Shown one piece after another: positions 24,953 to 33,806 of a DNA stretch of 64,000 bases (the stretch's first letter is position 1; each line of letters opens with the position of its first letter). The DNA comes from an uncultured Myxococcales bacterium (GTDB lineage Bacteria > Myxococcota > Myxococcia > Myxococcales > Myxococcaceae). Under the pieces are notes generated by a model. It was not told where the DNA came from and ran no database searches. It saw only the letters and a list, made by a program, of their open reading frames with translations. The DNA is taken from positions 1-64,000 of the forward strand of contig CALJKW010000030.1 in the NCBI GenBank assembly GCA_937980205.1, in the 5' to 3' direction. The translations under genes and the position numbers were made by a program.

Positions 24953-26416
24953 ATGCCCCGCCTCCTGCTGTGCTCGTTCTTCGCGCTCGCGGCGTGCCTG
25001 TCGCGTGGCGCCGGCCCTGCAGGCAGCGGTGACTTGAGCGGCCTCACGCTCCCGCTCAAGTCGAGCCCGGGCCTCAAGCTGTCGGTCGACGGAGCGGTGC
25101 AGGGCGCGCGCGCCGAGGTCGTCTTCGACGTGGCCTCTCCGCTGAGCCGCGCGACGCGCGGGTGCTTCGACGACGACCCGCCGACCACCGGCGGCACCGT
25201 GCGCATCCCTCGCCCCGACGGAGAGACGGACTCGGTGAACGAGGTGCTGGTGCACGGCCTCTCCATCGGCGCGCACCGGTTTCGCCCGCTGCTCGCCGGG
25301 CTCGAGGCGAAGGACAAGTGCATCGTCACCATCGGCAACGAGGTGCTGGTGCACTGGGCGCTGTCGGTGGACGTCGCGCGGCGCACGGTGACGTTCTCTG
25401 GGTCGAAGACCCTCGAGCACTGGCGCGAGCAGGCCGTCGAGCCCCCGAGGGCCCGCGCGGGCTTCGAGTCGCACCTGCTCGAGCTGACGCGAGATCCCCG
25501 CACCGACTGGCCGCTGTTGCCGGTGCGCGTCACGCAAGGAGGCGCCGAGCTCGTCGGCCCGTTCGTGCTCTCGACCGGAGAGCCGCAGAGCCAGATCTCC
25601 GCCGACGCCGCGCGCGCCAGCGGCCTGCGCACCGGCTTCGAGCTGCTCGAGGGCATCGAGCTGCCCGACGGTGTCCAGGTTCCGCCCGAGCTCGAGACCT
25701 TCAAGGGCATCATGTTCGACGCCGTCGAGCTGGCGCCGGGCGTCGGCATCCGCGAGGGCGCCCTGCGCGCGCTGCCCGGAGACGGCCGCCAGAGCGGCGC
25801 CTCCGGCGTGCTCGGCTGTGACCTGTGGGGGCGCTTCGACGCCGTCATCGACGTCGGCGCGAACGTGCTGTTGCTGCAGCGGCCGCGCGTGCTCGTCTCG
25901 GGCGCGCACCAGCGCTGCGACCGCGACGGCCGCACCGACGAGGAGTCGTGCTTCGAGCTGCAGGTCGGCAAGACGAAGGCCGCGCTCGTCGCCACGGGCA
26001 CCGTGTGGCGCGCGCTGCCCGAGGGCGGGCGGCTGCACTTCGACTTCGTGTCCGCGAAGGGCCGCATCTCGTCGCCGTGCCGCATGGGGCTCACGTTCAG
26101 CCCGACCGACCGCGGCGAGAGCACGCAGCACGAGCTGCCGTGGGAGCAGCTCGAGCAGGTGATGCCCGCGTGCGCGAGCGCGCTGAAGGACGCGAGCAGC
26201 GTCGAGCTCGCGATGTTCGAGGACGGCGCGCTGCCCGAGTGCCCGGGCACGTGCGCGTTCGCGCAGGACCTTCGCACCGGCCGCGTGAGCTGCGAGTGCC
26301 AGCCGCAGGTCGCCGGGGTCGCGACGGACGCCGAGCGGCACTTCCTGCGCATCTACAAGCAGCTGCTCGAGAACAAGGGCGGGCTGATTCCCGACGAAGA
26401 GCCCGCTGATCCCTGA
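24953..26416 (+). CDS. Lipoprotein with two degenerate retropepsin-like domains
   Basis: A 487-residue lipoprotein (LAAC, Cys15). Two modules show the retropepsin layout. The first has AEVVFDVASPLSRAT (54-68) and ends in TIGNEVLVHWALSVDVARRTVTF. The second has VGPFVLSTGEPQSQIS (201-216) and ends in GVLGCDLWGRFDAVIDVGANV. The catalytic Asp-Thr-Gly is DVA in one and STG in the other, so it is probably not a protease. A Cys-rich C-terminal region follows. It is cotranscribed with lolA and, by TGATG overlap, with the glycosyltransferase. A binding role in the envelope is inference. Confidence 0.7.
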   Translation: MPRLLLCSFFALAACLSRGAGPAGSGDLSGLTLPLKSSPGLKLSVDGAVQGARAEVVFDVASPLSRATRGCFDDDPPTTGGTVRIPRPDGETDSVNEVLVHGLSIGAHRFRPLLAGLEAKDKCIVTIGNEVLVHWALSVDVARRTVTFSGSKTLEHWREQAVEPPRARAGFESHLLELTRDPRTDWPLLPVRVTQGGAELVGPFVLSTGEPQSQISADAARASGLRTGFELLEGIELPDGVQVPPELETFKGIMFDAVELAPGVGIREGALRALPGDGRQSGASGVLGCDLWGRFDAVIDVGANVLLLQRPRVLVSGAHQRCDRDGRTDEESCFELQVGKTKAALVATGTVWRALPEGGRLHFDFVSAKGRISSPCRMGLTFSPTDRGESTQHELPWEQLEQVMPACASALKDASSVELAMFEDGALPECPGTCAFAQDLRTGRVSCECQPQVAGVATDAERHFLRIYKQLLENKGGLIPDEEPADP

Positions 26417-27831
26417 TGAGGATCGAGCGCTGGGCGTTGGCGGCGACGTTGCTCATCTACGTCGGGCTGCACGCGCCGCGGCTCGACGCCCCGGCGCTCG
26501 GCCGCGACAGCTGGCGGGAAGCAGACGGGCTGATGGTCGCGCAGAACTACTGCCGCGAGGGCGCGCCGTTTCTCTCTCCGCGCGTCAGCCAGCGCGGCGA
26601 CACCGATGGAGCCACGGGCATGGAGCTCCCGCTGCTCAACCGCTGGGTCGCGCTCGTGGCCTGTGCGCTTGGCGACGCGGAAGAGCTCGCCGCGTTCGAG
26701 CTCGTGGGGCGGGTGACGGTGCTCGTGTTCTCGGTGCTGGGCATCGTCGCGCTGTGGGCGCTGTGCTGCCGGGTGCTCTCGGCGCGGCACGCGGCGGTGG
26801 CGACGCCGCTGTACGCGTTCTCGCCGCTGGTCTTCTACTACGGGCGGTCGTTTCAGCCCGACGTCCCGGCGCTGAGCCTCGCGCTGCTCGGGCTGTGGCT
26901 CGTCGCGAGGCGGTGGTTGCCGGCTGCGGCGGTCGCGTTCGCGCTGGCGCTGCTGGTGAAGCTGCCGGCGGTGGTGTTCCTGCTGCCGGCGGCGGTGCTG
27001 CTCGCGAGCGAGCGGCGGCGGGCGGCGCCGTGGGTGACTCTCGTGGCCGCAGTCGCTCCGGCGGCGCTCTGGTACCACCACGCGAGGCAGCTGCAGGCGT
27101 CGAGCGGCCTGACCGTCTTCACGCTCTCGCGCTCGCCGGGCCAGCTTCTCGAAGAGCTGATGCAGCCGTTCTTCTGGAAGAGCATCTTCGTGCAGCACCT
27201 CTTCGACGTGTACCTGGCGCCGCCGGCCGCGGTGGCCGCGGTGCTCGCGCTCGTGCTGCTGCGGCGCAGGCTGTCCGCGCTCGCGCTCTCGATGGCGGCC
27301 GCGACGCTCGCGTTCTTCCTCATCGGCGGTCATCCCGCGGCGCATCACCTGTACTACGGCGTCATGGCGGCGCCGGCGCTCGCGATCCTGGCGGCCGAGG
27401 GCGTCGAGGCGACGGGAAAGCGCGCGACGTGGCTCGCCGGCGTCCTGGCCGTGACGTCGCTCGCGTGGACGGTGAAGCGGACGTGGCACTGGGTGGCTCC
27501 GCCGAGCGCGCGCGAGCCGGTGCTCGCCGCGCGGGCCGAGGCGCTGAAGCTCGACGCCGCTCACCGGCCACCGCGCGCGGTGCTGTTCTCCGCGGTCGAC
27601 CCCACGCTGATGTGCCAGCTCGGGCTGCACGGGTGGATCGCTCCCCCCGACGGGGCCGCGGCGTGGTTCACGTCGCAGGGGCCGCGGCCTCCGCTCGCGG
27701 TGGTGGATCGCTGGCGCGTGAAGGGGGCCGAGGCACAGGCGGTGAACGCGGCGCTGGTGGCGGCGGGCTACGTGCTCGCGCGCGAGGACGATCGGCTGCA
27801 GGTGTTCGCGAACCAGGCGCAGGCGCGGTGA
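26416..27831 (+). CDS. ArnT/PMT-like GT-C glycosyltransferase
   Basis: A 471-residue polytopic inner-membrane protein with about ten hydrophobic helices. The first periplasmic loop has GRDSWREADGLMVAQNYC, the acidic motif of GT-C enzymes that use polyprenyl-phosphate sugars, and FYYGRSFQPDVPALSLALL matches the family's later motif. A soluble C-terminal part of about 100 residues follows. Likely role is glycosylation of a lipid, glycan or protein at the envelope; donor and acceptor are unknown. The ATG shares its A with the upstream stop codon. Confidence 0.8.
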   Translation: MRIERWALAATLLIYVGLHAPRLDAPALGRDSWREADGLMVAQNYCREGAPFLSPRVSQRGDTDGATGMELPLLNRWVALVACALGDAEELAAFELVGRVTVLVFSVLGIVALWALCCRVLSARHAAVATPLYAFSPLVFYYGRSFQPDVPALSLALLGLWLVARRWLPAAAVAFALALLVKLPAVVFLLPAAVLLASERRRAAPWVTLVAAVAPAALWYHHARQLQASSGLTVFTLSRSPGQLLEELMQPFFWKSIFVQHLFDVYLAPPAAVAAVLALVLLRRRLSALALSMAAATLAFFLIGGHPAAHHLYYGVMAAPALAILAAEGVEATGKRATWLAGVLAVTSLAWTVKRTWHWVAPPSAREPVLAARAEALKLDAAHRPPRAVLFSAVDPTLMCQLGLHGWIAPPDGAAAWFTSQGPRPPLAVVDRWRVKGAEAQAVNAALVAAGYVLAREDDRLQVFANQAQAR

Positions 27832-27853
27832 GCCGGCTGGGTGCCCTCCGGAG

Positions 27854-27892
27854 CGCTTCGACTCCGGCCTGCGGCCTCCGCTCGGCGTGAAC
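27854..27892. repeat. REP-like element, single arm (copy 3)
   Basis: The segment gcttcgactccggcctgcgg...ctccgctcggcgtgaac matches only the right arm of the paired elements at 23468 and 36768. Its internal mini-hairpin is ggcc-tgc-ggcc. It lies between the convergent glycosyltransferase and LysR genes. Confidence 0.85.
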
Positions 27893-27903
27893 GGAGGGGC
27901 GAC

Positions 27904-28794
27904 CTACTCGTCGTGCGCCGCCACCTTGAAGGCGTCGAGCACGGCCTGCGCGGCGCGGGCGAGGTACTTGCCCTTGCGGACCAGGATGCCGATGGGGCGC
28001 GTGAACGTCCCTTCGGAGAACGGGCGCGTGACGAGCGTGCCGAGCGCGAGCTCGGGCTTCACGGTCGGCAGCGGCAGCACGGAGATGCCGAGGCCGAGCT
28101 CGACGGCGCGCTTGATGGTCTCGACGTTGTCCATCTCCATCGTGGGGTTCAGCTCGAGGCCCTTGTCGCGGAACAGCTTGTCGATGCCCTTGCGGCTCGG
28201 CGCCTCGCGGTCGAAGCCGATGAACGGGCTGCCGGCGACCGCTGCCATCGAGATCTTCTGCTTCGTGGCGAGCGGGTGGTTCGGGGGGAAGACGACCGCG
28301 AGCTTGTCTTCGCGGAAGGGGATGACGTCGACGCCCGCGCGCGGCGCGGGGTAGGCGACGAGGCCGAGGTCGGCGGCGCCGAGGATGACGTCGTCGTAGA
28401 CCTGATCCGAGCGGCGGTAGTTGAGGCGCAGGTTCACCTTCGGGTGGGTCTTGAGCAGCTGCCGCTGCAGGTTCTGCAGCTCGTGCAGACCCACGGAGTA
28501 GATCGTCGACACGTTGCACGCGCCCGAGACCTCGGACGCCTGCTCGCGGATCTCGAGCTCGACCTCGGCGAAGCGGGAGAGGATCTCCTTGCAGCCGCGG
28601 AAGAGGCGCTCGCCGGCCGGCGTCGGGGTGACCTGCCGCGCGCTGCGCGAGAGCAGTCGCTGCTCGTACCGGGTCTCCAGCGCGCGGATCTGCTGGCTGA
28701 CCGCAGACTGCGTGACGTGGTTGAGCTGGGCGGCTCGCGAGAAGCTCCCGGTCTCGACGACGTCACAGAACATTCGCAGCGATTCGAGTTGCAT
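27904..28794 (-). CDS. LysR-family transcriptional regulator
   Basis: A 296-residue regulator. The helix-turn-helix is at about residues 3-62 (MFCDVVETGSFSRAAQLNHV, then TQSAVSQQIRALE), followed by the two-lobed effector domain (NVSTIYSVGLHEL, GLVAYPAPRAGVDV, GLGISVLP). The effector domain looks like the CysL/CbbR-type branch, but the ligand cannot be told. It is divergent from cglB across 78 bp, so cglB and the DUF4139 gene are candidate targets besides its own promoter. Confidence 0.87.
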   Translation of the reverse strand: MQLESLRMFCDVVETGSFSRAAQLNHVTQSAVSQQIRALETRYEQRLLSRSARQVTPTPAGERLFRGCKEILSRFAEVELEIREQASEVSGACNVSTIYSVGLHELQNLQRQLLKTHPKVNLRLNYRRSDQVYDDVILGAADLGLVAYPAPRAGVDVIPFREDKLAVVFPPNHPLATKQKISMAAVAGSPFIGFDREAPSRKGIDKLFRDKGLELNPTMEMDNVETIKRAVELGLGISVLPLPTVKPELALGTLVTRPFSEGTFTRPIGILVRKGKYLARAAQAVLDAFKVAAHDE

Positions 28795-28872
28795 GGCGAT
28801 GGCTAACCTATCGACGTGGTGCCATTAGCGCAAGTTGTGAGCCGTCGGGACGGGGCTCTGAATCGCTACGGC

Positions 28873-30051
28873 ATGAGACGGATTCTCTGGGTCGGGGTGC
28901 TCGCTGCCGTTGGGTGTCAGACGTACGACTTCATCCCGCAGCCGACCGTGGCGATCGCGCAGACCGTGAAACCGGTGACCATCGCAGCCGAGCCGCTGAA
29001 GCCGGCGCTCATGCTCGTGGTCGACAAGTCCGGCTCGATGGCGGTCGACGTCTCGCCGGGCGTCTCGCGCATGGCGGCGATGAAGAGCGCCATGGGTACC
29101 TTCCTCACGCAGGCCGGCGGCGAAGCGCACCTCGGCATGCTGCCGTTCCCGGGCGACGCCAACGTGTGCGCCGGCGGCGATCTGGCGAACGTTCACGTCC
29201 AGGGCGTGCCGCTCGACGAGGGCGACGAAGACAGCGCGCGACTCGCGCAGGTCGCGATGACGGTGAGATCGAAGATCGACGCGCTGCAGCCCGCCGGCGG
29301 CACTCCGACGGAGGCGACGATGCAGGCCCTCGCCACGTACGCACCGCTGCTCGCGAGGGATCGTGATCGTTTCGCCGTGTTGCTCACCGACGGACTCCCG
29401 AACTGCAACTCCGCCAACGACACCGTGTCGACGACGTGCTCCTGCACGCTGCCGTCGAAGCCCACGCCGACTTCGCCCTGCAGCGCGCCGTCAAACGGGG
29501 TCACGTACAACCAGTGTCTCGATGACGACAACTCCGCGGCGGCCATCGGGCTGTTGAACGCCAAAGGCATCCGCACGATCGTCATCGGCTTCGGCACGGA
29601 TGTCGCCAACCCGACCGGTGCGGCTGCGCTGGCGAAGATGGCGACTGCAGGCGGCTTCACGCGGCCGTGCACGCAAGACTCCGACTGCAACGCCGGCGAT
29701 CGTTGCTCGCCCGGGGGCGTCGATCCCTGCGGGCGCCCCGCGAGCACGTGCGGTCAGAGCTACTTCCAGGCAGGCAACGCCGCCGAGCTCGCGCGCGTCC
29801 TGCAGGCGATTCGCGACTCGGTGCGCTGCCCGGTCTGCCTGCAGGTGTTGGCCAATCCGCCGTCGAATCCCGACTACATCAGCGTGATCGTCGACGGGGT
29901 GGCGACGCAGCGTGGGCCGCAGACGTGGGAATACCGCGACAATGCCACGTCGCCGAGCATCGAGTTCCTCGGCGCGCTGTGCGACCAGCTGAAGGCGTCG
30001 ACGGTGCGCGATCCGGTCGAGCTCGAGATTCGCTTCGTCGAGACGCTGTAG
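28873..30051 (+). CDS. cglB: Gliding-motility lipoprotein CglB (vWA domain)
   Basis: A 392-residue lipoprotein (AVGC, Cys15), beginning CQTYDFIPQPTVAIAQT after the anchor, the form I recognise from myxobacterial CglB. A von Willebrand A domain follows with the MIDAS motif DKSGS (51-55), a Thr in GGTPTEATM and an Asp in LLTDGLPNC. The protein is rich in cysteine, including CSCTLP and a late CPVCLQVL. CglB is the outer-membrane adhesin that couples the gliding machinery to the substratum. Length is close to the Myxococcus protein. The start at 28873 was chosen for the signal peptide; it lacks a strong ribosome site. Confidence 0.8.
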   Translation: MRRILWVGVLAAVGCQTYDFIPQPTVAIAQTVKPVTIAAEPLKPALMLVVDKSGSMAVDVSPGVSRMAAMKSAMGTFLTQAGGEAHLGMLPFPGDANVCAGGDLANVHVQGVPLDEGDEDSARLAQVAMTVRSKIDALQPAGGTPTEATMQALATYAPLLARDRDRFAVLLTDGLPNCNSANDTVSTTCSCTLPSKPTPTSPCSAPSNGVTYNQCLDDDNSAAAIGLLNAKGIRTIVIGFGTDVANPTGAAALAKMATAGGFTRPCTQDSDCNAGDRCSPGGVDPCGRPASTCGQSYFQAGNAAELARVLQAIRDSVRCPVCLQVLANPPSNPDYISVIVDGVATQRGPQTWEYRDNATSPSIEFLGALCDQLKASTVRDPVELEIRFVETL

Positions 30052-30087
30052 CGGAACCCGCCACGCGCCCACGTTGTCGGTGCGCGC

Positions 30088-32112
30088 ATGCTCGCGCTGC
30101 TCCTCCTCGCGGCGGCCCCGGTGCCGCCGAAGCTGCCCTTGAAGTCGCTGACCCTCTACGAGAACGGAGTCGGCTACTTCGAACGAAAGGGCCCGCTCAC
30201 CAAAGGCACGGTCGCGGAGATCCCGCTCGAGCCCGGGCAGCTCGACGACGCCTTGAAGTCGATGGTGATCGTCTCCGACAAGGGAGTCGCCTCGGTCGAG
30301 TTCGCGCCGCCGCTCGCTGCAGAAGCCGCGCGCGCCATGGCCGGGATGCCCGAGCCCGCCGAGCAGCTCGACCTGGCGGCGCTCTTGCGCTCGCTGCAGG
30401 GCGTCGACGTGAAGGTCGCGCGAATCGAAGGCGCCGCCGCGCGCGGCCGCGTCGTCGACGTCGTCGAAGAGCAGGAGCACGATCACAAGGGCAACCCCAT
30501 CCCCAAGCCCACGCTGCTGCTGTTCGGCGACGCGGGCCTGCAGCGCATCCGCCTCGACGACCTGGCGTCGGTGCGGCCCGTCGACGCCGCGGTGCAGCTC
30601 GCGTGGGACCGCGCGACCGGCTCCACCGCCACGCAGCCCGAGCGGCAGAGCCTCAAGGTCCGCGGCGGCGCGGGCGCCGGAACCGTGGCCGTCGGTTACA
30701 CGACCGAGGCGCCGGTCTGGCGCACCACGTACCGGCTCGTGCTCGGTCCTTCGACCGGCTCAGGATCGCAGCGCCTGCAGGGCTTCGCGCTCGTGCACAA
30801 CGACAGCGACGAGCCGTGGGAGGGCGTGCGCGTCACGCTCGCCTCAGGCCGGCCGACGTCGTTCCTCTTTCCGCTCGCGGGCCCGCGGTACGGGCGGCGG
30901 GAGATGGTGTCTCCGGAGGACGGCCTCGACGCCGCGCCGCAGCTCGCCACGGCCGAGGCGCGCGAGCACCTGCGCGGAACGATCGTCGGCGGCACGGTCG
31001 GCGTCGGCGGCATCGGCACCATCGGTCACGGCTCCGGCGGCGGCTACGGCAGCGGCCACGGCAGCATCTCGCTCGGCGGGCGCGGCGTCGGAGCGCCCGG
31101 CGTCGGCGTCTCGACGTTGCTCACCGACGGGCCGACGCCCCTCGAGCCCGCGGCCGTCAGCGAGGCCGGAGAGCTCTTCCTCTACACCGTCGCCGAGCCC
31201 GTCTTCCTCGGCGCCCGGAAGAGCGCGCTGTTGCCCATCATCGATCGCGGCGTGAGCGCCGAAGCCGTCACCGTCATCTCCGGCGCCGAGGCCTGGCTCG
31301 CGGTGCGCCTCACCAACTCGACGCCGCTCACGCTCGAGGGCGGCACGGTCGCGATCTTCACCGACGGCGCCTACGCCGGTGAGGCGCAGATCGATCGCGT
31401 GAAGCCGAACGAGGTGCGCGTCGTGCGGCACGGAGAAGATCTCGATCTCGAGCACTCGCGGCGGCAGGAGACCATCGAGGGGCCGGTGAAGGCCGTGCGG
31501 CGGAACGGAACGACCGTCGAGCTGCACCGCGTCGACGTCCGAAAGCACACGCTCGACCTCACCTCGCGCGCCGACAAGAAGCGCACGCTCTTGTTCGAGC
31601 TCGGCACCGGCAACGGCTACCGCGTCGTCGACGGAGCGGAAGAGGACGTCCGCTCACCCGGGCAGCCCCGCTACGCGCGGCTCACGCTCGAACCCAAGCA
31701 GAAGCGCACCGTCGACGTGCGCGAGGAGGGCGCCGTCGTCGAGCGCGTCACCCTCGAGGGCCTCACCACGCAGCGGCTCGATCGCCTGCTCGCCCAGAAG
31801 ATCGGCGCCGACGTGCGAACCACGCTCGGGGGCCTTCGCGCCGAGGTGGCGCGCGCGGAGGCCGCCGCCGAGCGGGTCGGCAAGATCGACGCACAGCTCA
31901 AGCAGCTCGAGGCCGACAGTGGCCGGCTGCGCGACAACCTCGCCGCGGCGGGGAAGGGCGGCGCCACCAGGGTCGCCGAAGAGCTCGGGCGAAAGCTGCT
32001 CGCGGTCGAAGAAGAGCTCGCGAAGCTGCGGCTCGAGCGCGAAGAAGCCTCGAAGGCGATCGGCGCGGCGAGATCTGCAGCGCTCAAGATCGTGTCCCCG
32101 CTGCCCTCGTAG
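30088..32112 (+). CDS. DUF4139-domain exported protein
   Basis: A 674-residue protein with a short signal peptide (MLALLLLAAAPVPPK). It opens with KSLTLYENGVGYFERKG, continues with WRTTYRLVLG and FALVHNDSDEPWEGVRVTL, and ends in a C-terminal SRADKKRTLLFELGTGNGYRV...RYARLTLEPKQKRTVDV block, the pattern of DUF4139/mucoidy-inhibitor-like proteins. A Gly/His-rich loop lies near residues 305-340 and a coiled coil at about 575-660. The function of the family is not established. It follows cglB by 36 bp, so a shared transcript is likely. It carries a short REP-like fragment at 30745. Confidence 0.8.
   Translation: MLALLLLAAAPVPPKLPLKSLTLYENGVGYFERKGPLTKGTVAEIPLEPGQLDDALKSMVIVSDKGVASVEFAPPLAAEAARAMAGMPEPAEQLDLAALLRSLQGVDVKVARIEGAAARGRVVDVVEEQEHDHKGNPIPKPTLLLFGDAGLQRIRLDDLASVRPVDAAVQLAWDRATGSTATQPERQSLKVRGGAGAGTVAVGYTTEAPVWRTTYRLVLGPSTGSGSQRLQGFALVHNDSDEPWEGVRVTLASGRPTSFLFPLAGPRYGRREMVSPEDGLDAAPQLATAEAREHLRGTIVGGTVGVGGIGTIGHGSGGGYGSGHGSISLGGRGVGAPGVGVSTLLTDGPTPLEPAAVSEAGELFLYTVAEPVFLGARKSALLPIIDRGVSAEAVTVISGAEAWLAVRLTNSTPLTLEGGTVAIFTDGAYAGEAQIDRVKPNEVRVVRHGEDLDLEHSRRQETIEGPVKAVRRNGTTVELHRVDVRKHTLDLTSRADKKRTLLFELGTGNGYRVVDGAEEDVRSPGQPRYARLTLEPKQKRTVDVREEGAVVERVTLEGLTTQRLDRLLAQKIGADVRTTLGGLRAEVARAEAAAERVGKIDAQLKQLEADSGRLRDNLAAAGKGGATRVAEELGRKLLAVEEELAKLRLEREEASKAIGAARSAALKIVSPLPS
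30745..30767. repeat. REP-like fragment inside a coding region
   Basis: The stretch ccttcgaccggctcaggatc has the compact CTTCGAC...GCTCAGG form of a repeat common in GC-rich bacteria and related to the arms of the elements at 23468 and 36768. It is in frame and encodes Pro-Ser-Thr-Gly-Ser-Gly-Ser inside the DUF4139 protein, at a loop where homologues are expected to have a short acidic turn. It may be an inserted repeat half-arm or coincidence. Confidence 0.45.
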
Positions 32113-32124
32113 GGGAGAGGGAGA

Positions 32125-33417
32125 TCAGAGCACGATGCTCACGGTCAGCTTGCCCGACAGGTAGATGTCGAGCGCGCCGCCGGCGATGTTCTCGTCACCG
32201 GGCTCGGGGTTCATCGAGAACCAGTAGCGCTGGTACTCGCCGCCGAGCCGGATCTCGATGAGGTCGAGCATGGTCGCGCTGAGCGCCGCGTTCGCGTCCA
32301 TGGCTCCCGCGCGCGAGCGGGGGAAGAAGGCGCCGATCTCTCCGGTGGACAGCAGCGCCGTGCCGGCGACGCCGGCCTGAAACGCGACGGGCCCGAAGAT
32401 CGCCACGCGCAGGTTCAACCCGCCGCGCAGGCCGTTGTACCCGACGCTCGGGATGTTGGGCTTCATGCCCGTGTCGGACTTGATCGAGAAGGTCTGCCGC
32501 GCGAAGCCGAAGAACGGCTGAATCGTGAGGATGCTGACCGGGATTCTCCCGGCGAGCGCGGCGCGGAAGGTGATGGCCTCGGTGCCGTACTTCGTGCCGT
32601 CCTGCGCGCGCGAGGCGATACCGAGCGCGTAGTCGAAGTTCCCGATGATGCCGACCCACGACGCAGGGCCGTTGCTCGCGAACGCGCCGGGGAACAGCTC
32701 GACGTCGACCGCGAGCGCGGGCCCGCGCGGCAGGTAGTACGTCGACAGCCGGTCGAAGAGGTCGTCGGTGTACCCGAAGCGGCGATCGAACATCTTGAAG
32801 CCGACGCCGAACCGCACCGCCGTCGCCTTCTTCTCGTCTTTCGGCCGGGGCGCGGGCTCGCGGTCGGTGACGCGGGTCTCCTCGGCGGGAGGAGGCGGGG
32901 GCTCGCTCGGCGGCGGGCGCTCTTTCTTCTTCGGGGCCTCTTCAGCCGGCTTCTCGGCCACCTTGGGGTCCTCGGGCTTCTTCTCCTCGGGCGGCGGCTT
33001 CGTCTCTTCCGGCGGCGGCTTCGGGGCGTCTTCCTTCTTCGGCGCCTTCGCGCCCGACAGGCCCTCCATCAGCCGCTTCGTGTCCGGCTTCGGGAGCGCC
33101 TTCACCGGCTTCTTGCCGCCCTTCACGCGGAACGTGGCGAGCGGGCTGCCGTCGGCGCCGTTGAGCACCATGACGGTGAAGAGATCTCCGCCGGGGCGGG
33201 CCGTGATGACGGCGATGGCTCCGCCGGCTTCGCGGCAGGCGGTCTTCACGTCACCGGCGGTCGGCTCGTCGGGCACGTCCTTCTTGACGACCTGGTACTT
33301 CGCCTTGAGCGCCTTCTCGATCGCGGGCCCGACCTGCTTCGGAGCGTCGAGCACGACCTTCGGCTTCGCACCCAGCGCCACGGCGGGGACGAGAGCGAGC
33401 AGCAGTGACAGCCGCAT
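32125..33417 (-). CDS. Exported protein with Pro/Glu/Lys linker and beta-barrel-like C terminus
   Basis: A 430-residue protein. The signal peptide is MRLSLLLALVPAVALGA. Residues 18-120 form a small domain with TAGDVKTACREAGGAIAVIT, suggesting a receiver of two-part stress or apoptosis-like proteins of unknown role. Residues 123-197 are a Pro/Glu/Lys linker. Residues about 200-430 alternate short amphipathic strands (VRFGVGFKMF, WVGIIGNFDYALG, GGLNLRVAIFGPVAFQAG) as in an outer-membrane barrel. No family is recognised. The ATG overlaps the stop of the CX4CH lipoprotein gene upstream. Confidence 0.7.
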   Translation of the reverse strand: MRLSLLLALVPAVALGAKPKVVLDAPKQVGPAIEKALKAKYQVVKKDVPDEPTAGDVKTACREAGGAIAVITARPGGDLFTVMVLNGADGSPLATFRVKGGKKPVKALPKPDTKRLMEGLSGAKAPKKEDAPKPPPEETKPPPEEKKPEDPKVAEKPAEEAPKKKERPPPSEPPPPPAEETRVTDREPAPRPKDEKKATAVRFGVGFKMFDRRFGYTDDLFDRLSTYYLPRGPALAVDVELFPGAFASNGPASWVGIIGNFDYALGIASRAQDGTKYGTEAITFRAALAGRIPVSILTIQPFFGFARQTFSIKSDTGMKPNIPSVGYNGLRGGLNLRVAIFGPVAFQAGVAGTALLSTGEIGAFFPRSRAGAMDANAALSATMLDLIEIRLGGEYQRYWFSMNPEPGDENIAGGALDIYLSGKLTVSIVL

Positions 33418-33806
33418 CAGGTACCTCCGTCGGCGCTGAGCGCGGCGAGGTAATCGCGCACGCATTTTTCCTCTTCCATGGTCAGCGGCTCACCCAGCGG
33501 CATCGGAGAGCCGCAGGCGGGGTTGTCGTCGAGCTTCTCGGCGGTGAAGGTTCGCAGCGGCTTGCCCTGGCACATGCTGGTGCCGGTGGCGAGGCGCATG
33601 GCCACGCCGGCCGAGACGAGGTCGAGCGCACCTTGAGGAGACGTCGCTGCATGGCAGCCGACCGAGCCGCACTTCGGCGTGAAGATCTGGGTCTCGACGT
33701 TCAGGGTGCAGGCCGGCATCTTGAAGCGATCGGGATCTTTGAGGCGTCCCGGATCGCAGCCCGCAGCCGCGAGCGCGAGCAGCAAGAGAAGACCGCGGTG
33801 ATTCAT
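33417..33806 (-). CDS. Small lipoprotein with cytochrome-c-like CX4CH motif
   Basis: A 129-residue lipoprotein (AAGC, Cys17). It contains FTPKCGSVGCHAATSPQGALDL (CX4CH at 46-52 instead of the usual CXXCH), then MRLATGTSMCQG, and a C-terminal GSPMPLGEPLTMEEEKCVRDYL that resembles the distal Met region of small cytochromes. Heme attachment through CX4CH is not certain. Both ends overlap neighbours by ATGA, so it belongs to the MFS transporter operon. Confidence 0.7.
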   Translation of the reverse strand: MNHRGLLLLLALAAAGCDPGRLKDPDRFKMPACTLNVETQIFTPKCGSVGCHAATSPQGALDLVSAGVAMRLATGTSMCQGKPLRTFTAEKLDDNPACGSPMPLGEPLTMEEEKCVRDYLAALSADGGT

